DNA of 64,000 nucleotides from the NCBI RefSeq assembly GCF_029633865.1, contig NC_079216.1, positions 63,185,506 to 63,249,505 of the forward strand, written 5' to 3'. Position numbers and translations under genes: made by a program. Shown one piece after another: positions 1-11,344 of the stretch; within the stretch, counting starts at the first letter, position 1, and every line of letters starts with the position of its first letter. This DNA is from Lampris incognitus (lineage: Eukaryota; Chordata; Actinopteri; Lampriformes; Lampridae). The notes beneath the pieces were generated by a model. It had not been told where the DNA came from. It saw only the letters and a list, made by a program, of their open reading frames with translations, and ran no database searches.

Positions 1-534
1 CAAACCCCAAGGGTGACACTCTGCTCACACAGGGCAGAGTGCTGGCTGTTCTGGTCTCCATATTGGCCACAAGCGTTGAGTGACACATAACCTTGCCCTG
101 TCACCACCCTCACCAGTGTGTCAGCTGATATTAACATGATTGACGGTGAACCAGCAGTCCAGCGCTATGCGTTTTGAGGCTCTGAATAACCTCGCCTTAG
201 CTGTGTGCCAAAGCTAGGACATTTGGGGCATGTTACTGGATCATAATGCAATCTTAGAGTGTAGCCCGTATCCCCTTTTGGACAAGGGCACATGCCTTTG
301 TGGCTTTATATCAACAAGAGTTTTTATCCCCTCAATCCAAGTCAAGGATTTTTTTTTTAATTGTCAGTATTGTGTAGGCACACTTTTTTTTAAGGCAAGG
401 GCATTCGGGTGGAAAAGAATACCTTTGGAACATTCCTATTATCAAACAATAAACTGTGTCCAGTCCATTTCACTTCACTAATGTAGCATTAGTGCATTAG
501 GAGGTAGAACAGGTCATCTAGTAAGTGCTGGTTT
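1..534. other. Unassigned non-coding stretch
   Basis: No recognisable protein motif, RNA gene or repeat family is visible. Short open frames occur but show no similarity I recognise. An L2-like LINE begins near its right edge, so part of the last 60 bases could be degraded LINE sequence. Confidence 0.4.
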
Positions 535-876
535 GATCAATTGGGGTCCTCTTGTTCTGTTAATGACTGTGAGCATTTCTTGTCTTTCTTTGTTGACAAG
601 ATCGATGGTCTAAGGTCCAATTTTACCCCCACTGTTTCCCCCCTGCCTCTTTCAGCCGTCCGATTTTAATGTCAGAATTTGCTCCCGTATCTCTTCAGCT
701 CCTTGTTAATACTGTAGACCTTATGCGTCCCTCCTCCAGTCCCTGTGATATAGTTCCAACCAAAGGTTTAAAATCCATCCTGCCTGGCTTAGGTCCCAGC
801 TTGCTCTCTATCATCAACTGCTCACTCACATCTGGGTCTGTACCTGACTACTTTAAAATTGCCTGTGTTTAGCCCC
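535..876 (+). mobile_element. L2/CR1-like LINE reverse transcriptase fragment, left part
   Basis: The broken translation matches the linker and N-terminal reverse transcriptase region of fish L2/CR1-like LINEs. It reads EHFLSFFVDKIDGLRSNF near 567, then SSPCDIVPTKGLKSILPG and SLLSIINCSLTSGSVPDYF up to the SINE insertion. There are frameshifts and stops before 670, so this is a dead fragment with both ends missing. The same reading resumes at 1304 beyond the inserted SINE. L2-type elements move by target-primed reverse transcription. The family name is from memory of the protein pattern; L2 and CR1 cannot be separated here. Confidence 0.7.
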
Positions 877-1110
877 CACGGTGGCACGATGGCGCAGTGG
901 TTAGCGCGGTTGCCTCACAGCAAAAAGGTCCTGGGTTCGAGCCCTGGGGTAGTCCAACCTTGGTGGGTGACCCCGGGTCGTCCTGTGTGGAGTTTGCATG
1001 TTCTCCCCGTGTCTGCATGGGCTTCCTCCAGGGGCTCCGGTTTCCTCCCACAGTCCAAAGACATGTAAGTCAGGTGAATTGGCCGTATTAAATTGTCCCT
1101 AGGAATGAAT

Positions 1111-1165
<55 letters not shown>

Positions 1166-1292
1166 GGCCCTGTGATGGCCTGGCGGCCTGTCCAGGGTGT
1201 CTCCCTGCCTGCCGCCCAGTTACTGATGGTGTAGGCTCCAGCATCCCCACGACCCTGAGAGCAGGATAAGCGGTCAAGATAATGGATGGATC
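877..1292 (+). mobile_element. tRNA-derived SINE, near full length, with target-site duplications
   Basis: The 5' head carries an A-box-like TGGCGCAGTGG at 890-900 and a B-box-like GGTTCGAGCCC at 934-944, as in Pol III-transcribed tRNA-derived SINEs. The body follows, then a (TG)n tract and a tail ending in GGATAAGCGG and ATGGATGGA. Both flanks carry the identical 11-bp TGTTTAGCCCC (866-876 and 1293-1303). These are target-site duplications and define the ends exactly. The target was an L2-like LINE, whose coding sequence resumes on the right. Related copies or fragments lie at 3018, 11345, 38052 and 43691. Confidence 0.9.
1113..1164 (+). repeat. (TG)n microsatellite inside the SINE
   Basis: About 26 uninterrupted TG units lie between the SINE body and its 3' part. 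Other copies in the window have a short GT-rich stretch or none at the same place, so the expansion appears to be specific to this copy. ORFs read across it (poly-HT or poly-VC) are artefacts. Confidence 0.9.
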
Positions 1293-1303
1293 TGTTTAGC
1301 CCC

Positions 1304-1375
1304 TCCTCAAAAACCCTCTCTTGATCTGGCAAGGGTAGAGAATTATAGACCAATTTCCAAACTTGCCTGAGTCAA
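1304..1375 (+). mobile_element. L2/CR1-like LINE fragment, right part after SINE insertion
   Basis: After the right target-site duplication the LINE reading continues as PLLKNP, then a degraded form of the NYRPIS motif (LLDQFPNLP). It belongs directly after the PDYFKIACV end of the left part. Beyond about 1375 the similarity stops and a different LINE family on the opposite strand begins. Confidence 0.65.
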
Positions 1376-1868
1376 GCCCTGCTTCCTGTTCCCGAATCTC
1401 CGGATGGTTTGCCAGAACTTCCTTGAGGCCAATCTCCATAAACTCACAAAACTCCTCCGCTGCTTCAGGAAACCCCTGGGCCAACCAAGTCCGAAAGGCC
1501 TCCTTCTTCAGCTTGACGGCTTCCCTCACCACCGGTGTCTACCAGCGGGTTCTTAGGTTGCCGCCTCAACAGGCACCGATGACCTTATGACCACAGCTCC
1601 TGCCTGCCGCATCTGCAATGGAGGCTTTGAAAATGGCTTATTCAGACTCCATGTCCCCAGCCTCCTTTGGGATACACGAAAACGTCTTCCGGAGGTGGGA
1701 GTTGAAGACCTCATAGACAGGGGCTTCCGCCAGATGTTCCCAGTTCACCCTCTCTACACGTTTGGGTTTTCCAGGTCTGTCCGGCAGCCTTCCCCGCCAT
1801 CTGATCCAACTCACCACCAGGTGGTGATCAGTTGACTGCTCTGCTTCTCTCTTCACCCGAGTGTCCAA
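1376..1868 (-). mobile_element. RTE-like LINE fragment (end of endonuclease to pre-RT linker)
   Basis: Two minus-strand frames read like the region between the endonuclease and reverse transcriptase of a common fish LINE. The upstream one has the SDH-type endonuclease motif STDHHLVVSWIRWRG and then NWEHLAEAPVYEVFNSHLR. The downstream one has VREAVKLKKEAFRTWLAQG. A frameshift separates them near 1590. The C-terminal part of the same family is seen at 42715-43545 (-). The family is close to RTE/Rex-type fish LINEs; the clade name is uncertain. Confidence 0.7.
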
Positions 1869-2036
1869 AACATATACAGTATATATTTTACCTAAAACAT
1901 CATAAATATAATAATGCAGTAATACTAATAAATCTAACTACAGTCTCGTATTTATCACTGAGAGAGAAAATATGTGTATAGGTATAAAAAACTTTAAAGA
2001 AACATCTCTTACATTTCAAACTCCCCACCTGCCACG

Positions 2037-2258
2037 TTACCGCAGCGGGTCGTTTGACGCCACAAATGAGAGCCTGCTTGGGGCTCGCCCCCCTGCCTCA
2101 CCAGGTAGGTGAAAAAACGATATGAGTGTTTCACCTCTCTCTGAACGCTTTATTATTTCCACTTTCATTTCAGTCGTGATGGTTTTCCTTTTCTCCGATG
2201 CCTTGCCATCACTTGCATCTGATTTACACTTTGAAGCCATGATTACGAGGGTAAACAC
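2037..2258 (-). pseudogene. pogo/Tigger-type transposase N-terminus remnant
   Basis: The minus-strand frame begins shortly before MASKCKSD and continues with KRKTITTEMKVEIIKRSERG. This is the start of the psq/CENP-B-like helix-turn-helix that binds transposon ends in pogo/Tigger transposases and in host genes derived from them. Similarity stops after GETL, at about 2130, where the frame runs into unrelated sequence. No DDE catalytic domain follows. Best read as a 5' fragment of a pogo-family transposon. Confidence 0.65.
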
Positions 2259-2604
2259 ACGAAAATTTTAAGTCAAAACACAACACGCACAATGTTTACA
2301 CAATCCGACTGAAAATGGTGACGACGGCATGGTGTTTTTCTTATAAATTATGTTTTTATTATATGTTTTTATTATAAGTTTATATGTTATCATATGTTTA
2401 TAAATTAAAAGATGCTATAGTGGTTACTTGAGATGCTCATGTCATCACGTACATTTTGTAATTTTCATGAAGATTCCACCATCTTGGTTAGTGCACAAGT
2501 ATTAGTATTGAAAATAAAGGTAAATTAAGTTCAGGCAGGCAAAACCGCTATCTCCGTTTGCCAATGCTGCCTTTGTAAAAAGTAAAGAAGAAAGAGGAGC
2601 TTAC

Positions 2605-3967
2605 CAGGACCACAAATGGCCCACAACTGCAACTGTCTTGTTGCCTTGCTGATGAAAGTTGACCATTTCTCCACTCCCCATCCAAGTCTTCAGTAGCCTG
2701 AGCACATAGTTTCATATATTTTCTACAAGATTATGAATAGGCTACCTACACAAACATTAATTTGCGGTGATTATCAGTGAACATTTTCTATGACAGTTGT
2801 TACGTACACTACACTTACTTCCACATTTTAACATATTTAACATATTTGTTGTTGTCCGCTCGCATTGAATCCAATATTGACACTTCCATTTGAGGGACAT
2901 CTGCTGCCAGGAGCACCCAGTGGTTACGATTGACATTGATGGGAAGAAATATCCACTTCAATTTGGAGAAGGGAATCTGTAGTACATACAGTGGATAGGA
3001 AACTGTCTGTGAGATTGTCCATCCATCCATTAACCAAACCGCTTACCCTTACTCAGGGTCGCGGGGAAGCTGGAGCCTATCCCAGCAGTCATGGTCCTGT
3101 AAGAGATATCTTTTATACTGTGTACAACTGTTCCAGATTCATCAACATCATTTTACCTGTTTATACAAACAAAATCTGTGTAGATCTATGACAGCTAACA
3201 AATTCTCATGTATTCTCAAGTTTTCACAAAGAAAACCTTGATCAATTTAGCATCCGATACATGTGGAGTCGCCAGCCACTTCTTTTCACCTGACAGTGAG
3301 GAGTTTCACCAGCGGGACGTAGCGTATGGGAGGATGACGCTATTCCCCCCAGTGCCCCCTCCCCTCTGAACAGGCACCCCGACCGACCATAGTAGGTGCT
3401 AGTGCAGCGACCAGGACACATACCCACAGCCGGCTTCCCACCGGCAGACACGGCCAATTGTGTCTGTAGGGACGCCTGACCAAGCCGGAGGCAACACGGG
3501 GGCTCGAACCGCCGATGCCCGTGTTGGTAGGCAATGGAATAGACTGCTACACTACCCGGACACCCTCCAAATACGTATTTATCTCCTGCGAAAATCAGTA
3601 CAAGTTTGTCAATTTTGTTGGTGCACTTAGTAACATTCTTACAGCCATTATGGGGGACTGGCTGGTTGTCAAATGGTTCAATTCAATTGAAACGTTTGCA
3701 ACCATCCCATCTCCCATATTCAAAAAGGTAACATTATGAAAGCACAACATTTGTACAGTTAATATAACATCAATGTACTCTATTATAACAATGATTTGGT
3801 CATCTGAACTGCTACTGTGCTGTATACCTTGTCATTGAACCACCTAGGATGCGGCAGCTTTGCTAGATCACTGCTCTCAAGCACCTTTCCACATACATGA
3901 TACCTAACATCTCTGCCTCCCTCACAAATAACCTGCTGGTACCTGTGCAGCTCTTCCAGTAGTTCAC
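2605..3967 (-). CDS. Ulp1-like (C48) cysteine peptidase domain, three predicted exons, partial
   Basis: Three minus-strand exons with good splice sites are predicted. Exon A (3828-3967, acceptor ATATGCAG, donor GTATAC) contains LPHPRWFNDK, like the W-x-N/D-D start of Ulp1 domains. Exon B (2819-2976, acceptor TACTACAG, donor GTAAGT) contains NVNRNHWVLLA and VSILDSM, with the catalytic His and Asp contexts. Exon C (2605-2722, donor GTAAGC) contains QQDSCSCGPFVV, the Gln/Cys catalytic motif. The B-C junction keeps the frame exactly. Ulp1-like enzymes cleave SUMO-like conjugates; in fish such domains also ride on large DNA transposons. The part between exons A and B appears incomplete, and a SINE sits in that intron. 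No frameshift is seen inside the exons. Whether this is a host gene or transposon cargo is unknown. Confidence 0.6.
3018..3093 (-). mobile_element. SINE 3' tail fragment
   Basis: In reverse complement this reads as the tail of the SINE at 877: a GGCTCCAGC-type segment, a GCGACCCTGAGT-type segment, and then the ATGGATGGA end. Only about 75 bases are present. It lies in the predicted intron upstream of exon B of the Ulp1-like peptidase. Confidence 0.7.
3251..3566 (-). mobile_element. tRNA-derived SINE, second family, partial
   Basis: On the minus strand it begins GGGTGTCCGGGTAGTGTAGC (tRNA-like A-box region), followed by a GGTTCGAGCCC B-box and the long body ending TGGCGACTCCACATGTATC. The far 3' third found in the 18478 and 62636 copies is missing. 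It lies in an intron of the Ulp1-like gene. A 66- to 71-residue ORF on the minus strand here is SINE sequence, not protein. Confidence 0.85.
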
Positions 3968-4186
3968 CTGCATATGTGAAACAGTTTTACAAAATTCAAA
4001 TGTTCAGCACTCCTCAAATCAGAATCTCTCATTGTGATCAATTAGGTATCATTGTCTTCAAACTTTGTTTTTAAAAATTCTGTTATTATTAAAATCCATC
4101 TTTTCCTCCAATTTCACAAGTAGGATACTTGTGATTCATGTAGCTGTTATCTGATTCCACCTGTCTATCTGGCATCACTAATCGGG

Positions 4187-4341
4187 TGTTACATAATATG
4201 TATGGGTATCTTCAGTCAGAATAAGATATCACTTAGTTGAGTGATATAACGTATCTGTCAGTAAATAAACGCTGTATCCAGATGAACTGATTCAACCTTC
4301 TTTGATTTTCTTACCTGGATTACTGAGCATGCATCAAGACA
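4187..4341 (+). mobile_element. Possible 5' LTR (U3-U5) of the Gypsy element
   Basis: The stretch starts TGTTACAT, as the downstream 3' LTR does. It has an AATAAA at about 4263 and lies just before repeated TGGGCGCTGAA motifs that could be primer-binding sites. Beyond the first eight bases I cannot align it with the LTR start at 6984, so this is a weak inference from position and layout. The preceding 220 bases (3968-4186) show nothing recognisable. Confidence 0.25.
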
Positions 4342-4580
4342 TTAGAACCTGTAATACTGGGCGCTGAAGCCAGGTGTTTGAAGCCTGTGCAATCAATCAA
4401 GTTGCACTTTATATGTGTAGAGTTAAACAGGGGTATAGCGTTAGAACCTGTAATACTGGGCGCTGAACCCAGGTGTCTGAATCCTGTAAACGAGTAGTTA
4501 GTAAATGCCAGCTAGCTAAACAAGCAGGGAACATTATGATTATGACATGAAATATTGGGCGCTGAAGGAACAAATAGAAA
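4342..4580 (+). repeat. Imperfect tandem repeat with 99-bp period, three copies
   Basis: TTAGAACCTGTAATACTGGG starts at 4342 and again at 4441. The core TA(C/T)TGGGCGCTGAA occurs at 4355, 4454 and 4553, exactly 99 bases apart. The first 50 bases of units one and two are nearly identical; the third unit keeps only the core. TGG at the start of the core would suit a retroelement primer-binding site, so the array may be an amplified LTR/leader junction. Confidence 0.7.
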
Positions 4581-4925
4581 GTAGCTAGCTAACGTTAGCT
4601 AAAGAATATGGGCAGGCTAGACTTGTATTATCTCCCGACGTAATTTGTGTTGTATGTATTTTTATGCAATAGCTAGCTAGCTAAAGTAAACAACACTGCA
4701 CAAAAAAAGCTAGCTATTAAACAAATTGAATCCTCATTTTGCATCATATGTAGCTATTAAAATAAACTAAAACAAAACTGCAAAATGTAATGTTAAGTTA
4801 TCGAAAGGTAGTAAAACAAAGTACCTGCTCTTGTCAGAAATGACCGCCAACAGTCTTGAATTTTGAGCAGCACTTCGAATGCAGAAGATCCGTGACCTTT
4901 CCGTTTACTGTCTATCTCCATTTCA

Positions 4926-4961
4926 TGCCATACTACTCCAACTCAACGGAGTAGTATGGCA
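4926..4961. repeat. Perfect 14-bp inverted repeat, 8-nt loop, at the Gypsy left breakpoint
   Basis: TGCCATACTACTCC (4926-4939) is exactly complementary to GGAGTAGTATGGCA (4948-4961), with AACTCAAC between. Recognisable Gypsy coding sequence starts just to the right, so the hairpin marks the point where gag, protease and most of the reverse transcriptase are missing. A fold-back (snap-back) copying event during deletion or insertion would explain it. Confidence 0.85.
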
Positions 4962-5487
4962 GCTGCTACGGAAGGATGCTGTATGGGACTGGACCCCAGC
5001 ATGCCTGGAGGCTGTGGGCGTCATCAAACAGCAGCTCACATCCCCGCCCACTTTGGCCCATTTCCGCCTGACTGCACTCACCATGGTCACCTGTGACGCG
5101 TCCGGGGTGGCACTTGGTGCGGTGCTCTCCCAGGTCCATGAGGGGGTAGAGCGTCCAGTGGCCTTCACCTCACGGGCACTCAATCCGGCAGAGCAGAAGT
5201 ACTCAGTGGGGGAGAGGGAAGCTCTTGCCTGCCTGTGGGCATGTGAACGCTGGCATGTCTACCTATACGGCAGGGCTTTCACTATCCGCACAGATCATCA
5301 GGTGCTGATGGCTCTGCTGGCGACCTGAGGTTCGGGGCACAAGCCCATGAGACTACTGAGATGGGCGGATAGGCTGAATCAGTACAACTTCAGACTCGAG
5401 TTTATGCCGGGGCGTACAAATACAGTGGCTGACCTCCTGTCCCGAGCCATCTCTCTGACCAAAGAGGTAAGAGGGGCAACAGGATGA
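4948..5487 (+). pseudogene. Gypsy (Ty3-like) pol remnant: RNase H region
   Basis: The frame reads LLRKDAVWDWTP (end of RT/connection), then VTCDASGVALGAVLSQ with the first catalytic Asp, SVGEREALA with the Glu, and IRTDHQ with the second Asp. It ends with FMPGRTNTVADLLSRA, the usual end of Gypsy RNase H. An in-frame TGA interrupts at 5326-5328 and another ends the frame near 5485. Gag, protease and most of the RT are absent. This domain degrades the RNA template during reverse transcription in the cytoplasmic particle. Confidence 0.85.
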
Positions 5488-6880
5488 CGACGACTGTGTC
5501 CACATGCTGCATGGGCCCCTCAGCACAGTAGTCACCCTGGCCGAGCTGCAGCAGGCCTCGGCTGAGGATGAGACACTCACAACCCTTCGGGCCTACGTCC
5601 AGGATGGCTGGCCTGCCAAGGTGGATGACAGGCTGCTCCCCTACCATAAAGTCTGCGACGAGCTCTCCTGCTGGGGGAAGGTGTGACTCTCACGTGGCCA
5701 CCGCACCATAGTACCAGAGACTCTAAGGGCCAGAGTGCTGCAAATGGCGCATGATGGGCATCTCGGGGTGGTCAAGGTGAAGTAGGGCTGCCGAGACACT
5801 GTGTGGTGGCCTCACATAGACTCTGACGCAGAGGAGCTGGTGCGTAACTGCACCTGCTGCCTTCTGAGTGGGAAAACTGGCCAGCTGACCACAGCACCCC
5901 TCATTCCAACCCCGTGGCCGTCCATGCCATGAGAGCACATCCAGATCGACCTCTGTGGAGAGCGTCATGGGGCACCTGCGCATGCCCACTATTTGGTGGT
6001 CATGCATGACCTTCACTCAAAGTGGTCAGAGGCCATCGAACTGGGCTCAATCACCTCACACACCATCATCGACCGCCTCGACAAGCTGTTTGGGCGCTGG
6101 GGCCTGCCCAGTGTCATCACGACGGACAATGGACCCCAATTTGAATCGGTGGAGTTCTCAGAGTTCCTGTCACTGCGGTCCATCAAGCACATCAGAACAG
6201 CAGTGTACCACCCGGAAAGTAACGGAGGGGTGGAAAGACTGAACAAAACTCTCAAGAATGGAATTCGAGCCTGTCTGAAGGAAGGGAAAACCTTCAGCAC
6301 TGCACTCAGCCAAACTCTCCTGACCATTTGGGCAACCAAGCACTCCACCATGGGGGTGACACCGGCTCTGCTCATGATTGGGCGGGAACTAAAGCAACCA
6401 CTGGACAGCTTGAGAGTGGAGCCAGCCACTGCACACGAGAGCCCAGGGTTCCAGAAAGCCAGAGCTCAGGTCCGAAGCTCACAGGCCCGGATGAAACAGA
6501 GGTTCAATGCTTCCTGCCGAGTACAGACTCCCTCTCTGTCTGTGGGGGCCTGGGTCAGGATCAAACACACCCACTGCCAGAACAAGCTGTGGTCATACTG
6601 GTCGGAGCCCCATCAGGTGACTCAGCAGCTGGGACCGGCTACCTACAGACTGGACGATGGGACTCGTTGGCACTCAAACTGCCTGCATAGGGTTGTAGCC
6701 TCTACAAACCCTGCATCATCCCTGTCCCAAGCTGCTGCTCTCAGTTGGCAGCCCAGACCAGAGACAAACCGGGTGGGTGGTAACCCACCGCCATTGCCAG
6801 GCCCTGCTCCCCAGCCTGCTCGCCCTCAGAGGGTGAGGGTTCTGCCTGTCTGGCACAGGGACTATGTTACAAATGGTTAA
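5488..6880 (+). pseudogene. Gypsy (Ty3-like) integrase remnant
   Basis: One frame, shifted relative to the RNase H frame, runs to a stop at 6880 with three internal stops (5684, near 5784, near 5929). It contains a zinc-binding HHCC region (MAHDGHLGVVK then NCTCC) and the integrase core: Asp in HIQIDL, Asp in TTDNGPQF, Glu in NGGVERLNK. The last two are separated by 35 residues, giving the DD35E pattern. A C-terminal SH3-like region follows (GAWVRIKH to GTRWHSNCLHR). The longest clean piece starts at 5993. The element is non-functional as it stands. Confidence 0.85.
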
Positions 6881-6903
6881 GGGACATCTAGGGTAGGGAC
6901 TGA

Positions 6904-6955
6904 TATGTTATGTTATGTTATGTTATGTTATGTTATGTTATGTTATGTTATGTTA
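6904..6955 (+). repeat. (TATGT)n microsatellite
   Basis: About ten units of a five-base TATGT/TGTTA repeat lie between the integrase stop and the polypurine tract of the Gypsy element. Confidence 0.9.
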
Positions 6956-6962
6956 CTTTCTC

Positions 6963-7171
6963 AAGGGGGGTGGGGGGAGAAAATGTTACATCTGGTTAGG
7001 TGGTGTTATGCCCAAGTCTGACTTTTATGGTGAAGCACTAGCAGTTCCTGTGCCTTTAAGAAAAGCAGGGGGCAGTGTGAATTACAGCAAGGTGGAAAGT
7101 GTCGTGAGTTGATGTTAGGGAAGTAAAAGTTATAAACGTGGCTCCCGGTGTGGTAATTGACTGAACATAAT
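6963..7171 (+). mobile_element. Gypsy polypurine tract and truncated 3' LTR
   Basis: A purine run interrupted by one T (6963-6983, ending GGGGGGAGAAAA) lies directly before TGTTACATCTGG at 6984. That is the expected arrangement of a polypurine tract, which primes plus-strand DNA, next to an LTR starting TG. The LTR continues for about 190 bases and is then replaced by PABPC1-like sequence at about 7172, so its right end is missing. No matching 5' LTR could be aligned with confidence. Confidence 0.6.
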
Positions 7172-8960
<1,789 letters not shown>

Positions 8961-9280
8961 AAAGCGCCATCTGTTGCTATTTGAATTAATGGAGAAAATG
9001 AATGAACAGATTTATTTCGTTGCCACTATAATAATATCCAGGTGGCATTGCTCTCCCATCCTCTCATACCGTCTCTCTGAAGTTTCGCATTTTATGTGTG
9101 TGTCTGTGTGTGGTCAAGCGGGCTATCCACTAGTGGGCAATAGAGGGTCCGTGAAGGCAGATGATGGGGTAGAGAAGAAGATGCAGCAGTATATTATGAA
9201 GAGAAGAAGCAAAGCACCTTTAAATTGTTTGCGATCAGCCAGTAAATCGAGAGAAGAAGAAGAATAACAAGTAGTGAAGT
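8961..9280. other. Unassigned sequence after the retrocopy
   Basis: No recognisable feature. A 97-codon frame at 8974-9267 shows low-complexity ends and no familiar motif. No clear poly(A) run or target-site duplication of the PABPC1-like retrocopy could be found here. Confidence 0.4.
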
Positions 9281-9569
9281 TGTTATGCGGGTGTCGTGTT
9301 GTGTACAAGTACCAAAAACCCTGACCGCCTTTGTCGACTTAATATGATACTGAAGCTTGTCGATCCATAATGAGGCCCGGAGACACGATGTCGGGTCAAT
9401 GGGTGAGTTTTATTGCCCTTTTTTCTTTCACCCGCGACTCGCACTAGCTGCCCGCCGCGCAGACCGAAACACCCAGGCGCCCACTTCCTCTCGACTCCCG
9501 CTCAAAGACCACCCCCAAAAAGCCCGCCTCCATTCGTTGCTAGGTTACCAAATCCTGATGCGCTACAAT
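9281..9569 (-). mobile_element. Possible solo LTR
   Basis: Read on the minus strand the block starts TGTAGCGCATC and ends CCCGCATAACA, a TG...CA layout of about 290 bases. It has an AATAAAA signal in the middle, followed by a U5-like stretch. No five-base target-site duplication is evident and no coding sequence is attached. The GC-rich left half differs from its surroundings. It could also be part of another transposon end. Confidence 0.3.
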
Positions 9570-9715
9570 ATGTAACCCCCTTAAAAAGCATGTAGTTGCT
9601 AAGGGGTTAAAAGATGGGCACACTGTTGGGTGCAGTCGGGGTTTATACTATTACGTCGTGGCAATTTATACCCGAGCGTTCACCCATTACGTTCTCGCCC
9701 CCCCCTTACGTCCAC

Positions 9716-9931
9716 TTACGTCCACCGCAAGGGCCTGACGCACGTCGAGGCGACGTAGCCCGAGCGCAGCAGCGTGGCTTGTGATTGGTCCACTAACCAC
9801 ATCCGCTGTCGCCTTCTTTGTTGTCTTTGTCGAGCCCTTATTATTTGTAATGGCAGTATTTCTTCCTCGGTTTCGATAATTTCGAGCTCCAACGCCAATC
9901 TCTCGTCATCTAGCTCTGCCTCGGTCGCCAT
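9716..9931 (-). pseudogene. Possible PIF/Harbinger-like transposase N-terminus
   Basis: The minus-strand frame starts MATEAELDDERLALELEI, becomes acidic (IIETEEEILPL) and then strongly basic (RARQRQQRRRQRMW). An acidic start followed by an Arg-rich run and an aromatic residue resembles the N-termini of HARBI1-like nucleases. No catalytic DDE part follows. The flanks (9630-9720, 10080-10130) contain TACGTCGTGG and ACGTGG-type words like those at ends of fish Harbinger elements. Assignment is tentative. Confidence 0.35.
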
Positions 9932-10818
9932 CGTTCACTGCGACTAGGACAATAGCCGGAAGATGAACAAATAGGCTACGAGGCTGACGACGACATACAT
10001 AACAAGAGTCTCGGTCGGTCGGTCAGTCTTAAAAAAAAAAAAAACCACACCGCGCCCTCTACCGGTGTGGCATTGAATTGCATCTCGACACGTAAACCCC
10101 ACGCAGAACCATCACGGTCTCATGACGGTGTCCAAGCAACGGCGTGGCCATTACGTGGTCACCACGGACGACCATAAAACGAGCTACTGCTCCTCCACCA
10201 GTAGAATGCGCCCTTCACGCTACTTGCGTCATTCGGGACATTTGCTGTAAACCAGTTAAGCTGAGTAGCGGTGAGACATTTGCCCAAAAGCAAGTTAAAA
10301 CCGTCACATACATCGTAACCCTGTTACAGTGCGTTAACAATTAGTGTCTTTTGTTATGGATCCTGTAAAAGCCATCGAGGGAGCCCTGGTTTATCGTTCC
10401 TTTTGGTAAGTTTTCTACCGAGAGCTCTGGTGAGTCGCCTTGGCTTCGTTAAGCTAGGCTAGCGTCTTGCTAGCTATACTGTTAAGGTTCATTAGCCGAG
10501 CGTCTTGCTAGCTGTGGATAGATAACGCTAGAATGCTCAGTTGAGCCCAAATACTATTACTTAAACAAATCGGATGTAATGAAAGAGTATTGTGGAAATG
10601 TCCAGACTTCACATTTCGTGCATTTTGTATCATATGTGTCAGTATGCTAACGTAGCTGTTAGCTATATGTTCCTTGCGAATCACAAGCTGTAGTTAACCC
10701 CGCTTAGCTGGAGTAACACGTTTTGTAGTTCTGTGCACGGCACAGCTCTCGTTTGTAAAAAAAAGTTACCGTGGTTTATATTTGAATAATAATTGAACGA
10801 GGTCTCATAATTAGAATT
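9932..10818. other. Unassigned sequence between transposon fragments
   Basis: No coding sequence is supported. A short frame starting ATG near 10356 (MDPVKAIEGALVYRSF) ends at a good donor, GGTAAGTTTT, but joining it to the only nearby acceptor (ATATGCAG at about 11006) gives an immediate stop. A small hairpin CCACACC...GGTGTGG lies near 10044. Confidence 0.35.
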
Positions 10819-10952
10819 GTAACCGGTTATTTTCTTGCCCGGTGCGGGATTCGATACGAGGTGTACTGCACCACAAGGCGACATCACTAACCGCTCGGCT
10901 AAAGGGTCAGATCCGTTAGCTAGGGGCTAACGTGTCTTATTAGTAGTTTACA
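10819..10952 (-). repeat. Hairpin plus tRNA-like module, copy 1
   Basis: On the minus strand the order is GTAAACT, the hairpin CGTTAGC-CCCTA-GCTAACG (+ strand 10914-10932, perfect 7-bp stem), an A-box-like TAGCCGAGCGG, a B-box-like GTATCGAATCC, and CCGGGCAAGAAAATAACCGG. It is nearly identical over about 130 bases to copies at 40230 and 63020. The boxes fit a Pol III internal promoter, so the module looks like a short tRNA-derived SINE. I do not recognise a named family. Confidence 0.75.
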
Positions 10953-11344
10953 GAATTAAAATTTATCAGAAGTAATTTGTTTACTGACTTGTATTGCTAT
11001 ATGCAGATTGGTTTTTTGGTCCGGAGAGAGTTCCATGGTTGAACTTGAGTAAGATGGCGGGCCTGTCCCAGTGAGTGAGCAGTCTCCGCGGAGGGGTCGT
11101 TTGGATGCTGTGTGGCCAGCGGCTTCTTCTCACGAGAGAGACTTGAGTTTAAAGGCTATACACTCCCAACCTTCTCTGCACACAGATACGAGATCTCCAA
11201 CGTGCACTTAAAACTACCCGGGTAGACGAACTTTTAACACAAATACACTGAACTTTGATACCACATACACAAAGACAATCTACCAATTTGGGGTTTTTGA
11301 AAAGAAAGAGCGCTATTCTATTTTTATTTTGTTTCTATTTTTTT

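Noticed and set aside
877..944. Genuine tRNA gene
   Set aside because: A and B boxes are present, but the unit continues into a SINE body with target-site duplications and no intact cloverleaf.
915..1353. Minus-strand ORFs of 84-120 codons with poly(Thr-His)
   Set aside because: They lie wholly within the SINE and its (TG)n tract, antisense to the element.
4187..4360. Paired 5' LTR giving an almost complete Gypsy provirus
   Set aside because: Only the first eight bases match the 3' LTR start; kept as a low-confidence feature rather than a finding.
10356..10410. First coding exon beginning MDPVKAIEGALVYRSF
   Set aside because: The donor is good, but the only nearby acceptor gives an immediate stop; no downstream exon was found.
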